Shown here one piece after another: positions 9,855-19,073 of a stretch of 64,000 nt of DNA. The DNA is from Serratia ureilytica (GTDB taxonomy: Bacteria > Pseudomonadota > Gammaproteobacteria > Enterobacterales > Enterobacteriaceae), in NCBI RefSeq assembly GCF_013375155.1, contig NZ_JABXOF010000001.1, forward strand, positions 310,001-374,000, given 5' to 3'. Each line of letters begins with the position of its first letter. Within the stretch, counting starts at the first letter, position 1. The notes under the pieces were generated by a model. It was not told the DNA's origin. It made no database searches and saw only the letters and a program-made list of their open reading frames with translations. Made by a program: the position numbers and the translations under genes.

Positions 9855-11687
9855 ATGAGAAGATTACTGACGACATTGGCGATTTTACTGGTGGTTGTGG
9901 TGGCGGGGATGTCCGCGCTGGTACTGCTGGTCAATCCGAATGATTTTCGCGGTTACATGGTCAAAAAGGTCGAGCAGAAGAGCGGCTATCAGCTGACGCT
10001 CGAAGGCGACCTGCGCTGGCATATCTGGCCGCAGCTCAGCATTTTGGCCGGGCGCATGACGCTGACCGCGCCGGGCGCGAAAGCGCCGGTAGTGAGCGCG
10101 GAAAATATGCGCCTCGATGTCAAACTGTTGCCTCTGCTGTCGCATCAGCTGTTTGTGAAACAGGTGATGCTGAAAAACGCCGTCATTCTCCTCACGCCCG
10201 ATAGCGAAGAGCATTCGCAGATGGATGCCCCGATCGCGCCGGCCGGCACTGGCACAGACGCGGCAGATGCAGCCTGGAAGTTCGATATCGATAATCTGCG
10301 GGTCGTGGACAGTCTGCTGATTTGGCAGCGCGCCGACAATGAGCAAATTAATGTCCGGGATATCAATCTCACCCTGCAACAAACGCAGACGCGACAGGCG
10401 CAGCTGGAACTTTCCAGCCGGGTCAATCGCGATCAGCGCGACCTGACTTTCAGCATGGCGGCCGATGTCGACTTGCAGCAGTTCCCTCGCCAGATTGGCG
10501 CCAAAGTCACCCAGTTCAATTATCAACTGGCGGGTGCTGATATTCCGAACGGCGGTATTCAGGGAGAGGGCAATGCGCAGGTGGTCTATCAGCAGACGCC
10601 GGCGCAGATTGCCGTCAGCCAGCTGAGCGTCAGTGCCAATAACAGCCAATTGACCGGCGATATCAGCGCCACGCTGGGGGCGGTGCCCGGCTATGTGGTG
10701 AACCTCAATTCGGCTAACCTCGATCTCGATGCGCTCTCCGGCTGGCAATCCAGCACCAATACCGCCGAACAACCCGCTGTGACTTCCGCGCCGGTGATCG
10801 CCAGCCAGGTTGACGATCGGCAGCAGAATTTAGAGGCGCTGCGCGATTTCAATGCGCAGTTGAATCTGCAGGCCGCGCAGTTGACCTATCGCGGTATGAA
10901 CGTCACTCAGTTGGCCGTCGTGGCGGACAACCAACGCGGACTGCTGACGCTGCATAAACTCGCCGGACAATTGGCCGGCGGTGATTTCTCCTTGCCGGGC
11001 TCGCTGGACGCGCGCGGCAATAAACCGGTGATCAGCGTGCAGCCGGCGCTGAACCAGGTTGAACTGGGCACGGTGCTCAAAGCCTTCGACATGCCGCAGA
11101 TGTTGACCGGCAAATTCAGCATGAAAGGGGATTTGACCGGCGATCGCCTCTCTTCACAGTCATTTGAGCGCCGCTGGCGCGGTACGGCGCAGCTGGCGAT
11201 GCAGGATGCGCAGCTGCATGGCCTGAACATTCAGCAGCTGATCCAGCAGGCTGTGGCGCGCAACGATAACAGCGTGCGCGGGCAAGACAGCTATCAGCGT
11301 TATACCGAGGTCAAAAACGTCTCGGCGCAGGCCAGTCTGAATCAGGGCACGATCAAGCTCAGCGGTCTGACGGCGGATTCTCCTTTGCTGGCGCTGACCG
11401 GCGCCGGCAGCATCGATATGCCGGGCAAACAGTGCGATATGGCGCTTAACGTGCGCGTCACCGGCGGATGGCAAGGGCGCGGCGAGCTGATCGAGCAACT
11501 GCAAAAAACGCCGATCCCGCTGCGGGTCTATGGGCCGTGGCAACAGCTCAACTATCAACTGCAGGTCGATCAGGTGTTGCGTAAAACGCTGCAGGATCGG
11601 GCTAAAGATGCGCTGAACAAATGGGCTGAAAAGAACAAAGATTCGCGCGAAGGTCAGGATCTGAAGAAGCTGCTCGACAAGCTGTAA
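9855..11687 (+). CDS. asmA: outer-membrane assembly protein AsmA
   Basis: A 610-residue AsmA-family protein, close to the E. coli length (about 617). It has one N-terminal membrane anchor (residues 5-25, LTTLAILLVVVVAGMSALV) and a large periplasmic part rich in beta structure. AsmA-like proteins are thought to bridge the periplasm and move phospholipids toward the outer membrane; E. coli asmA was found by suppression of OmpF assembly mutants. The C-terminal AsmA domain is visible around SMKGDLTGDRLSSQ and LTGAGSIDMPGKQ. It lies 44 bases after dcd and is likely co-transcribed. Confidence 0.95.
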   Translation: MRRLLTTLAILLVVVVAGMSALVLLVNPNDFRGYMVKKVEQKSGYQLTLEGDLRWHIWPQLSILAGRMTLTAPGAKAPVVSAENMRLDVKLLPLLSHQLFVKQVMLKNAVILLTPDSEEHSQMDAPIAPAGTGTDAADAAWKFDIDNLRVVDSLLIWQRADNEQINVRDINLTLQQTQTRQAQLELSSRVNRDQRDLTFSMAADVDLQQFPRQIGAKVTQFNYQLAGADIPNGGIQGEGNAQVVYQQTPAQIAVSQLSVSANNSQLTGDISATLGAVPGYVVNLNSANLDLDALSGWQSSTNTAEQPAVTSAPVIASQVDDRQQNLEALRDFNAQLNLQAAQLTYRGMNVTQLAVVADNQRGLLTLHKLAGQLAGGDFSLPGSLDARGNKPVISVQPALNQVELGTVLKAFDMPQMLTGKFSMKGDLTGDRLSSQSFERRWRGTAQLAMQDAQLHGLNIQQLIQQAVARNDNSVRGQDSYQRYTEVKNVSAQASLNQGTIKLSGLTADSPLLALTGAGSIDMPGKQCDMALNVRVTGGWQGRGELIEQLQKTPIPLRVYGPWQQLNYQLQVDQVLRKTLQDRAKDALNKWAEKNKDSREGQDLKKLLDKL

Positions 11688-12050
11688 TATAACCGATAAT
11701 GGGCTTTTATCTTCTTTATTGTAAGCCTAAATTATTTTTCGGGGTGGTGGTAAGGGTCCTTGAGGTTATAACCGTAAGGGCCCTGTCCACTGAATACCTC
11801 AGTTTGCTTACCAGCAGTAGGCATCAAAGCCTAGCGATATTTTTAATCTATTAGGCTGTTTGATGTCAAACCTTAATAATGATGCAGTAGATTTCCATTG
11901 CTACTGGCTGGCGACGATTCCTCAGGGGAAGTTTCTCTTGATGAATGGGTGCTGGTAACTAGGCTAATTCTTATTTTTAATGGTGTTATTGTTAATTTAT
12001 TTATGTCGATATAATATTGAATATTATCAACTCTCATTTGTGTAGGTTAT
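11688..12050 (+). other. AT-rich intergenic stretch, no gene seen
   Basis: Base composition drops sharply right after asmA. The stretch has a short palindrome GGTTATAACC near 11764 flanked by imperfect AAGGGtCCT/AAGGGcCCT copies, but no clear terminator or open frame. It probably marks the left edge of an acquired segment carrying the acyltransferase. Confidence 0.4.
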
Positions 12051-13157
12051 ATGCGCTATATTAAAGAACTGGAGGGGTTGCGAGGCTGCATGGCCTTGTG
12101 GGTTGTATTGGGGCATGCGTTGGCTGCCTTGCCTCTCATTTCACGCAAAATGCCTCCGGCCATACTAAATTCATACGCCGTGGATGTTTTTATTATTCTA
12201 AGTGGCTTTGTTATCTTTTTTATGATTAATAATAAAAGGCAAAGCTACGGCGTTTATTTAGCTCAGCGCTTCTTTAGAATATTCCCCGTATATATTTTTG
12301 CGTTGACGGCCTCTATCTTATTAATCAATTTTTCCCAAAGCGTCCTAATCAGCTCTCCTGTATCCCCTTCAACGGCGCATCGCCTTGAACTCATTGATGC
12401 GTTTCTGCAGCAACCCGTATGGCATAGCCTTGCCCACTACTCGCTGCTTCAGGGGCTGATTCCCGGTTCTGTCTTACAGGATGCGCCATACACTATCATC
12501 GGGCAAGCCTGGAGCGTCTCGGTTGAGTGGCAATTTTACCTTATCGCACCATTGCTTTTTATTTTGATAAATGGCATGCAAGAGAAGAAGAATCTGGTTG
12601 CATTGGTCGCTATATTTGTCATCTTGATTGCCGGTGGCTTTATATTGTCTGGTGGCTATTTGGGTAATAACTTGTTGGCCTTCTGCATCGGTTTTATCTC
12701 ATTCTTTTATTATCGGGATATCCAACCCGGTTTATCTAAAGGGAAAAGCCGTGCCATTTTTGTCACTGCATCGATTATCGCGATGTTGATGTTAAAAAAA
12801 GATGCGATTCCAGTCGTTATTTGGCTTGTTGCCTTTAACGTGGCGATTTCTAAACAGCAGTATTTCTCTGCCTCCATATTTACTCGAGTTCTTGATAGTA
12901 AACCCATTCTGTTCTTGGGCCGGATCTCTTACTCTGTATATATGATTCATATGATTGTTTTGTATTTAGTCCTTTATGAGGCAAAGCAACTCGGGATCGA
13001 AGGTTGGCTGAGCTACGTCGTTGTTCCAGGTGCAACCGTAATCATTTCAGTCGTTCTGTCATACATGACATATACAATCATTGAAAAACCTTTTATTGCT
13101 TTAGGTAAACGCCTGACAGCAAGCAAAGAGCGTCAGATCTCCTCCGCGCTGACATAA
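12051..13157 (+). CDS. acyltransferase-3 family membrane protein (O-acetylase-like)
   Basis: A 368-residue integral membrane protein of the acyltransferase-3 (OafA/YrhL) family. The N-terminal hallmark ELEGLRGCMALWVVLGH carries Arg11 and the conserved His22; further family segments are FIILSGFVIFF, YLAQRFFRIFPVY and AWSVSVEWQFYLIAPLLF. Such proteins move acetyl or other acyl groups onto O-antigen, capsule or peptidoglycan sugars. It is AT-rich compared with asmA and dcuC and stands alone, so it looks horizontally acquired and may decorate one of the glycans made further downstream. Target unknown. Confidence 0.85.
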   Translation: MRYIKELEGLRGCMALWVVLGHALAALPLISRKMPPAILNSYAVDVFIILSGFVIFFMINNKRQSYGVYLAQRFFRIFPVYIFALTASILLINFSQSVLISSPVSPSTAHRLELIDAFLQQPVWHSLAHYSLLQGLIPGSVLQDAPYTIIGQAWSVSVEWQFYLIAPLLFILINGMQEKKNLVALVAIFVILIAGGFILSGGYLGNNLLAFCIGFISFFYYRDIQPGLSKGKSRAIFVTASIIAMLMLKKDAIPVVIWLVAFNVAISKQQYFSASIFTRVLDSKPILFLGRISYSVYMIHMIVLYLVLYEAKQLGIEGWLSYVVVPGATVIISVVLSYMTYTIIEKPFIALGKRLTASKERQISSALT

Positions 13158-13191
13158 CATCGCATTTCTGGATAAGGTTGTCTGCGTGCAG

Positions 13192-13223
13192 AAAAAAACT
13201 ATCTTGCCCATCGGGCAAGATAG
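13192..13223 (-). terminator. stem-loop with T-run on the minus strand
   Basis: A perfect 11-bp stem (CTATCTTGCCC at 13199-13209, GGGCAAGATAG at 13213-13223) has a three-base loop and, on the minus strand, an immediate run of seven Ts (13192-13198). Both flanking genes are on the plus strand. It may still stop acyltransferase transcripts (TTTTTT at 13236-13241), but its best orientation faces the wrong way. Confidence 0.7.
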
Positions 13224-13375
13224 TGAACGCTACAATTTTTTGTCCCCTTGAGTCATTTCCTACCGTAGCTTGATGAATGTCATGTCCTTTCGTGCGATGT
13301 TTAGGCAGAGTCAATCACAAATTCTGCGTTCATGGCAGACTTCTACAACATGATGAAAAAACAGATTGAGGAAAC

Positions 13376-14728
13376 ATGATAGAGCTCCTTATTGGCGCCG
13401 CAGTCGCGGCGGGCGTGGGCCGTTATATTATCAAGGGATATTCCGCTACCGGCGTCTTGTTGGTGGGAGGGCTGCTGCTGCTCGGCATCAGCGCCCTGAT
13501 GGGGAAAACGCTGTTGCCGTCCGGCGCCGCCTCAACCGGCTGGCGCGCGACCGACATGATCGAATACGTCAAGATTTTGCTGATGAGCCGCGGCGGCGAT
13601 CTCGGCATGATGATCATGATGCTGTGCGGCTTTGCCGCCTACATGACGCATATCGGCGCCAACGACGTGGTGGTCAAGCTGGCCTCACGCCCGTTGCAGA
13701 TGATCAATTCGCCTTATCTGCTGATGGTGGCGGCGTATTTTGTCGCTTGCCTGATGTCGCTGGCGGTCTCTTCCGCCACTGGCCTCGGCGTGCTGCTGAT
13801 GGCGACGCTGTTCCCGTTGATGGTGAACGTGGGCATCAGCCGCGGCGCGGCGGCTGCCATTTGCGCTTCGCCGGCGGCGATTATTCTGGCACCGACCTCC
13901 GGCGACGTGGTGCTGGCGGCCAAAGCGGCGGAGATGCCGCTGGTGGACTTCGCGTTCAAAACCACGCTGCCTATCTCGATTGCCGCCATTGTCTGCATGG
14001 CTGTGGCGCATTTTTTCTGGCAGCGTTATCTCGACAGAAAGAGCAATGAACAGCATCACATCATGGACGTCAGCGAAATCAAAACCCATGCGCCGGGATT
14101 TTACGCGATATTGCCGTTTACACCGATCCTCGGCGTGCTGATTTTCGACGGCAAATGGGGACCGGAGCTGCACATCATTACCGTGTTGGTGGGTTGCATA
14201 CTGTTGGCGGCATTGATTGAGTTCGTGCGCAGTTTCAGCGCGAAACAGGTATTCAGCGGCCTGGAAGTGGCTTATCGCGGCATGGCGGACGCATTCGCCA
14301 GCGTGGTCATGCTGTTGGTGGCCGCCGGGGTCTTCGCGCAAGGGTTGAGCACCGTCGGCTTTATCAGCGGGTTGATCGGGCTGGCGCAGTCGTTCGGCAC
14401 CGGCGGTTTGATCATGATGTTGGTGCTGGTGGTGATCACCATGCTGGCGGCCATGACCACCGGCTCCGGCAATGCGCCGTTCTATGCGTTTGTCGAACTG
14501 ATCCCGAAACTGGCGGCGCAAATGGGCGTTAACCCGGCTTATCTGGTGATCCCGATGCTGCAGGCGTCTAACCTCGGCCGCACGCTGTCGCCGGTCTCCG
14601 GCGTGGTGGTGGCGGTCTCCGGCATGGCGAAAATCTCACCGTTCGACGTGGTGAAGCGCACTTCGGTGCCGGTGATTGTCGGGCTGGTGGTGGTGATCGT
14701 GGCGACGGAGTTGCTGGTTCCCCAGTAA
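13376..14728 (+). CDS. dcuC: anaerobic C4-dicarboxylate transporter DcuC
   Basis: A 450-residue inner-membrane carrier with about twelve spans, highly similar to E. coli DcuC over its length (for example RGGDLGMMIMMLCGFAAYMT, ASPAAIILAPTSGDVVLAA and QASNLGRTLSPVSGVVVAV). The family exports succinate and exchanges it for fumarate during anaerobic growth. The ATG at 13376 is preceded by GAGG. The C-terminus stops about ten residues short of E. coli DcuC. In E. coli asmA is followed directly by yegH, so dcuC and the preceding acyltransferase are insertions or rearrangements here. I saw no convincing FNR site upstream. Confidence 0.95.
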   Translation: MIELLIGAAVAAGVGRYIIKGYSATGVLLVGGLLLLGISALMGKTLLPSGAASTGWRATDMIEYVKILLMSRGGDLGMMIMMLCGFAAYMTHIGANDVVVKLASRPLQMINSPYLLMVAAYFVACLMSLAVSSATGLGVLLMATLFPLMVNVGISRGAAAAICASPAAIILAPTSGDVVLAAKAAEMPLVDFAFKTTLPISIAAIVCMAVAHFFWQRYLDRKSNEQHHIMDVSEIKTHAPGFYAILPFTPILGVLIFDGKWGPELHIITVLVGCILLAALIEFVRSFSAKQVFSGLEVAYRGMADAFASVVMLLVAAGVFAQGLSTVGFISGLIGLAQSFGTGGLIMMLVLVVITMLAAMTTGSGNAPFYAFVELIPKLAAQMGVNPAYLVIPMLQASNLGRTLSPVSGVVVAVSGMAKISPFDVVKRTSVPVIVGLVVVIVATELLVPQ

Positions 14729-14734
14729 AACCAA

Positions 14735-14753
14735 GGCCGGGCAATGCCCGGCC
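14735..14753. terminator. shared stem-loop between dcuC and yegH
   Basis: GGCCGGGC-AAT-GCCCGGCC forms an 8-bp GC-rich stem in the 31-base gap between convergent genes. No good T-run follows on either strand, so termination strength is uncertain. Confidence 0.6.
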
Positions 14754-14759
14754 TCAATG

Positions 14760-16343
14760 TTAAACCTCGTAGTCCTCCGGTGGGGGAGGCGGGGTGATTT
14801 TCACTTTCAGGATACGGTGGCTGTTGACCTCCAACGGCTCGAACAGGTAGTCACCGATCGTGATTTGTTCGCCTTCTTGCGGCACGCGCTGGCTGTGTTC
14901 CATCAGCAGCCCCGCCAGCGTGTGGTATTCGCGCTTTTCTTCCAGCGGCATCGGCAGGTACAACACCAGATCTTCCAGCGGCATATAGCCGTTGGCGATC
15001 CAGCTGCCGTCCTCGTTTTGCTGAATGTCGTGGCGTGCATCCACCTCTTCGCCGGCCTCCGGTAAGTTGCCGGCGATGGTTTCCATCACGTCCGTCAGGG
15101 TGACGATGCCTTCGACGGAACCGAACTCATCGACCACAAAGGCAAAGTGCGTCTGTGCCTGGCGGAATTGCTCAAGGGCGCTCAACAGCGTGAGCTGTTC
15201 CGGGAAGATCAACGGTTGGCGTATCAGCGCGCGCAGATCCAGCGGCGCCTGCGCCAGCTGCTGTTTGAGGACGTCGATAGTGTGGATAACGCCCAACGGC
15301 TCATCGCTGGCGCTGCTTTCTACCACCACGATGCGCGTGTGTTGATTGCGCTCCAGCAATTGCGTCAGCTTCTCCTGCGGATCGTTCAGCTCAAGGTATT
15401 CGACGTCGTGACGCGAGGTCATGATGCTGCTGACCGTGCGCTGCGCCATACCCAGCACGCGTTCGATCATGCGCCGCTCTTGCTGATTGAAGATCTCGCC
15501 GTTTTCGCTGTCGCTGTCGGCCAGCAGATTGGCGGAATGACTGTCGACCTCGGCTTCTTCATGTTTGCCGCTCAGCATGCGCAGCACCGCCTCGGCGGTA
15601 CGCTCGCGCAGCGGCCGCACCTTCGACAGGAAACGACGGCGGTTGAACTGCGCCAGTTGGTTCAATGCTTCGATCATCACCGAGAAGCCGATCGCCGCGT
15701 AGAGATAGCCTTTCGGAATGTGGTAGCCGAAGCCTTCCGCCACCAGGCTGAAACCGATCATCAGCAGGAAGCTCAGGCACAGAATGACGATAGTCGGGTG
15801 AGCGTTGACGAAGCGCGTCAGCGGTTTGCTGGCCAGCAGCATCAGGCCGATGGCGATACAGACCGCGATCATCATCACCGCCAGGTGGTCGACCATGCCG
15901 ACCGCGGTGATCACCGAGTCGAGCGAGAAGACGGCATCCAGCACCACGATCTGCGCCACCACCGGCCAGAAGCGCGCGCCTTTGCGTGTGCCATGCTGTT
16001 CTTCATCCTTGCCCTCCAGCCGCTCGTTCAGCTCCATGGTGGCTTTGAACAGCAGGAATATCCCGCCTACCAGCATGATCAGATCGCGGCCGCTGAAGGG
16101 GTGTTCTGCGACGATGAACATCGGTTTGGTCAGCGTCGCCAGCCACGAGATGGAGGCGAGCAACGCCAGACGCATCACCAGCGCCAGCAACAGACCGACG
16201 ACACGAGCCTTATCTCTTTGTTGTTTTGGTAGTTTATCCGCCAGAATGGCGATGAAGACAAGGTTGTCTATACCCAGAACGATTTCCAGCACGACCAATG
16301 TGGCCAGGCCGGCCCAAATTGTTGGATCAGCGATCCATTCCAT
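14760..16343 (-). CDS. yegH: TerC/CBS-domain membrane protein YegH
   Basis: A 527-residue protein with an N-terminal TerC-type membrane domain (about 1-240, including [16 protein letters not shown] and [20 protein letters not shown]), two CBS domains (about 305-425) and a C-terminal transporter-associated (CorC_HlyC) domain (about 440-527). Length and order match E. coli YegH. Members may handle metal ions; the function of YegH itself is unknown. It is divergent from the polysaccharide operon at the same place as in E. coli. Confidence 0.93.
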   Translation of the reverse strand: MEWIADPTIWAGLATLVVLEIVLGIDNLVFIAILADKLPKQQRDKARVVGLLLALVMRLALLASISWLATLTKPMFIVAEHPFSGRDLIMLVGGIFLLFKATMELNERLEGKDEEQHGTRKGARFWPVVAQIVVLDAVFSLDSVITAVGMVDHLAVMMIAVCIAIGLMLLASKPLTRFVNAHPTIVILCLSFLLMIGFSLVAEGFGYHIPKGYLYAAIGFSVMIEALNQLAQFNRRRFLSKVRPLRERTAEAVLRMLSGKHEEAEVDSHSANLLADSDSENGEIFNQQERRMIERVLGMAQRTVSSIMTSRHDVEYLELNDPQEKLTQLLERNQHTRIVVVESSASDEPLGVIHTIDVLKQQLAQAPLDLRALIRQPLIFPEQLTLLSALEQFRQAQTHFAFVVDEFGSVEGIVTLTDVMETIAGNLPEAGEEVDARHDIQQNEDGSWIANGYMPLEDLVLYLPMPLEEKREYHTLAGLLMEHSQRVPQEGEQITIGDYLFEPLEVNSHRILKVKITPPPPPEDYEV

Positions 16344-16849
16344 ACGCCCAATTTCACCTGTAAGTTCTACGGCTTATGCCGTACGGGAATGATGGGCGCT
16401 GAGGCGGCAAAATTCAACTCTAATCGAGAGGACGTGGATGAGAGCAGGGGAATGGCTACAAACATCGGCCATCACCTCGTGGCCAAAGGAGGTAAGGGCG
16501 GGGAGTAAATATTTACCGTGATGACGTGTGCTCATAAAAGAAACGCCTTATTAAATTTATTTAAATCAAAACATTAAAAAAATTTTCTTAAGCTATGATT
16601 CTTATCGGGATGTGGCATGAGTAGTCTTATTCTGAAAACGGCTGACTGGGGGAATCTAAGGCTTGTATCACTTAGACATTAGTATAAGAATCTTAGTCAT
16701 ATAACGGCAGTAACTAGTATTTTTTGGTTATAAAGGCATCGATTTTTTTATTTTTTTGTGAACAGCATTGCAGTTCAAACGAAGAATGAGTGCCGTGTTG
16801 CATAAAAATTACTTGTCTCATGCGATGACGTGGGTGGACACGTCGTTAA
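16344..16849 (+). promoter_or_regulatory. long AT-rich promoter region of the capsule operon
   Basis: No open frame of note lies between yegH and the JUMPstart. The part from about 16,540 to 16,770 is strongly AT-rich. A TATAAA at 16729-16734 could serve as a -10 box, but no convincing -35 is seen. The region should hold the yegH promoter near its left end and the capsule promoter near its right end. Confidence 0.5.
16685..16698 (+). promoter_or_regulatory. candidate RcsAB box
   Basis: TAAGAATCTTAGTC matches the RcsAB consensus TAAGAATATTCCTA at 10 of 14 positions, including the first seven. It lies 165 bases upstream of the JUMPstart and just upstream of a TATAAA. Colanic-acid and K30 capsule operons are Rcs-activated, so the location is sensible, but a 10/14 match in AT-rich DNA could be chance. 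Confidence 0.3.
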
Positions 16850-16887
16850 CAGTACTTTGGTAGCTGCAAGCCAAGGGCGGTAGCGTG
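16850..16887 (+). promoter_or_regulatory. JUMPstart element with ops (RfaH loading site)
   Basis: The stretch closely follows the 39-bp JUMPstart consensus, with the blocks TGGTAGCTGCAAGCCA and, at 16876-16887, a perfect ops core GGCGGTAGCGTG. In enterobacteria ops pauses RNA polymerase so that RfaH loads and allows transcription through long surface-polysaccharide operons. It lies 65 bases before the first gene. Confidence 0.95.
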
Positions 16888-16952
16888 CCTGATTAAATCC
16901 CCTTATTCACGCTGCGCAGATGAATGCAGCGCTACGATGGATTGGAATGAAA

Positions 16953-17849
16953 ATGCAAACAAGACTCAAGGCAGTGATCCCGGTAGCGGGCTTGGGGACC
17001 CGTATGTTGCCCGCCACCAAGGCTATCCCTAAAGAAATGTTGCCCGTGGTCGATAAGCCCCTAATCCAGTACATTGTTGCTGAATGTGTAGCGGCGGGGA
17101 TTAAAGATATCGTATTGGTCACGCATTCATCGAAAAACGCGATTGAAAATCATTTTGACACTTCTTTCGAGCTGGAAGCAGTGCTCGAAGCTCGCGTGAA
17201 ACGTCAGCTTCTAAGCGAAATACAAAGCATCTGTCCGCCCGATGTCACTGTGATGCAGGTACGTCAGGGGCAGGCGAAAGGCTTAGGTCATGCGATACTA
17301 TGCGCCAAGCCAATCGTGGGGGATTCTCCTTTCGTTGTGCTGTTGCCGGATGTTTTACTGGATGATTCTACAGCGAATTTACGTAAAGAAAATCTAGCTA
17401 AAATGATCCAACGTTTTGATGATACGGGCTACAGCCAAATCATGGTTGAACCGGTGCCGGAACAAGATGTGTCCAAATACGGTGTAGTAGATTGCTCCGG
17501 CGCGATGATTGCTGCGGGTGAAAGCGCGCCGATGACGGCGGTGGTAGAGAAGCCGGCTTGTGAGGATGCGCCTTCCAATCTGGCTGTCGTCGGGCGATAT
17601 GTGCTTGCCGCCGCTATCTGGCCATTGTTGGAGAAAACCCCTCCTGGCGCAGGGAATGAGATTCAACTGACCGATGCAATCGCGATGTTGATGAATGAGC
17701 AAACGGTGGAAGCGTTCCATATGAGCGGCAAGTCTCATGATTGCGGTGACAAGCTTGGCTATATGAAGGCGTTTGTGCAGTATGGTCTGCGTCACAGTTC
17801 AGAAGGTGAAAATTTCAGCCGCTGGTTGAAGCAGACGTTGGAAAAGTAA
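16953..17849 (+). CDS. galU: UTP-glucose-1-phosphate uridylyltransferase, GalU type
   Basis: A 298-residue nucleotidyltransferase making UDP-glucose from UTP and glucose-1-P. The active-site loop [19 protein letters not shown] is intact, and the later motif [12 protein letters not shown] is of GalU rather than GalF type ([10 protein letters not shown]). Three in-frame ATGs exist (16920, 16947, 16953); the last has GGA at a good distance and gives a family-like N-terminus. It is the first gene after ops, directly before galF. Another galU probably exists elsewhere in the genome (near hns in E. coli), so this may be a locus-dedicated copy. Confidence 0.88.
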   Translation: MQTRLKAVIPVAGLGTRMLPATKAIPKEMLPVVDKPLIQYIVAECVAAGIKDIVLVTHSSKNAIENHFDTSFELEAVLEARVKRQLLSEIQSICPPDVTVMQVRQGQAKGLGHAILCAKPIVGDSPFVVLLPDVLLDDSTANLRKENLAKMIQRFDDTGYSQIMVEPVPEQDVSKYGVVDCSGAMIAAGESAPMTAVVEKPACEDAPSNLAVVGRYVLAAAIWPLLEKTPPGAGNEIQLTDAIAMLMNEQTVEAFHMSGKSHDCGDKLGYMKAFVQYGLRHSSEGENFSRWLKQTLEK

Positions 17850-17904
17850 CAGGCTGTCGCCACTGCGGCTGAAAGCGATCACTAGATTGAATGGGAGGGC
17901 TACT

Positions 17905-18798
17905 ATGACGAAGCTGAAAGCGGTTATTCCTGTTGCCGGATTGGGTATGCGCATGCTGCCGGCGACCAAAGCTATTCCGAAAGAGATGTTGCCTATCGTT
18001 GATAAGCCTTTGATTCAATACATTGTCAATGAATGCGTAGCGGCTGGGATTAAAGAGATCATCCTGGTGACGCATTCTTCCAAGAACGCGATTGAAAACC
18101 ATTTCGATACCTCATTCGAGTTGGAGGCGATGCTGGAGGCTCGCGTGAAGCGGCAACTGCTGGATGAGGTGCAGTCGATAACGCCGAAAGGTGTAACGTT
18201 GATGCATATTCGGCAAGGGCAGCCTAAAGGACTGGGGCACGCGGTGCTTTGTGCTAAGCCGTTAATCGGTGACTCACCTTTCGTCGTGCTGCTGCCGGAT
18301 GTGCTGCTGGATGATGCGAAAGCCGATCTGAAAAAAGAGAATCTGCCGCATCTCATCTCTCGTTTTGAGAAGACGGGGTTGAGTCAGGTTCTGATACAAC
18401 CCGTGGATGAGCATGTTCTGCGTGATTACTCCGTAGTTGAGTGCCAGAACAATAAGTTGCGGCCTGGCGAATCCTCGCGCATCACTGCCATCATTGAAAA
18501 GCCAGGCAGCGATGTGCAATTGAAATCAAACCACTCAGCTGTTGGGCGCTATGTGCTTTCCGCCGATATTTGGCCGATTCTGGAAAAAATCGAACCTGGA
18601 GCTTGGGGGCGCATCCAGTTGACTGATGCGATCGCGGAATTGCTTAAGCACCAGGCGGTAGAGGCGTCAGTCTTAGTGGGAGAGTCGTTCAACTGCGGCG
18701 AGAAAATGGGCTATTTACGCGCTTTCGTTACGCATGGTCTGCGTCACCCAACGCAGGGTGAGGCATTTCGCGAGTGGGCGAAGAGGTTGGCATTTTAA
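17905..18798 (+). CDS. galF: GalF, GalU-related regulatory subunit or uridylyltransferase
   Basis: A 297-residue paralogue of the preceding gene, with the same length as E. coli GalF. The loop reads [11 protein letters not shown]: the Thr of active GalU is Met, as in E. coli GalF (GLGMHMLP), while the Arg is kept. The late motif [15 protein letters not shown] also marks GalF. E. coli GalF has little activity of its own and modulates GalU. GGAGGG lies before the ATG at 17905. GalF is the usual left-boundary gene of enterobacterial O/K loci. Confidence 0.9.
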   Translation: MTKLKAVIPVAGLGMRMLPATKAIPKEMLPIVDKPLIQYIVNECVAAGIKEIILVTHSSKNAIENHFDTSFELEAMLEARVKRQLLDEVQSITPKGVTLMHIRQGQPKGLGHAVLCAKPLIGDSPFVVLLPDVLLDDAKADLKKENLPHLISRFEKTGLSQVLIQPVDEHVLRDYSVVECQNNKLRPGESSRITAIIEKPGSDVQLKSNHSAVGRYVLSADIWPILEKIEPGAWGRIQLTDAIAELLKHQAVEASVLVGESFNCGEKMGYLRAFVTHGLRHPTQGEAFREWAKRLAF

Positions 18799-19073
18799 AT
18801 TTATCGAACGTTTGGATTTTGGGAAAAGATGAAAATGAGGGGGCATGTGGCATGTATCTTGGCCGTGCTCTCTTTTTTGCCGCACAGTTGTGCAATAATG
18901 TCTGCAGGGCATTTTATCTTAGCAGATCCCGTTTCAATGTTAGCTCAATGGGCTCATCTTTTTCATTCGTTTGAGTTATTGGTCGATACATCTCTGCTGA
19001 GTGCCATATGGAGCGATTCGTTGGCTAAGACTTAGCATGGCAACCGTTTTACTTTGAAAGTGATGATAATTCG

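Noticed and set aside
13240-13330. FNR box upstream of dcuC (TTGATGAATGTCAT)
   Set aside because: Only the left half matches TTGAT-N4-ATCAA; the right half has two of five bases.
15147-16232. Plus-strand open frame (361 codons) opposite yegH
   Set aside because: Antisense shadow of a conserved gene; composition dominated by Arg, Gln, His and Asp.
16920-16952. Upstream ATG (16920) as the galU start
   Set aside because: No ribosome site before it; the ATG at 16953 has GGA at good spacing and gives the family N-terminus.
18939-18955. tRNA D-arm-like string (TTAGCTCAATGGG)
   Set aside because: No acceptor stem, anticodon arm or T-arm can be built around it.
18829-19035. Small frame (68 codons) between galF and wza, with a hydrophobic N-terminus and a GGGAAAAG near the ATG
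   Set aside because: Interesting as a possible small secreted protein, but no known member at this position in related loci and no conserved motif; too weak to call.
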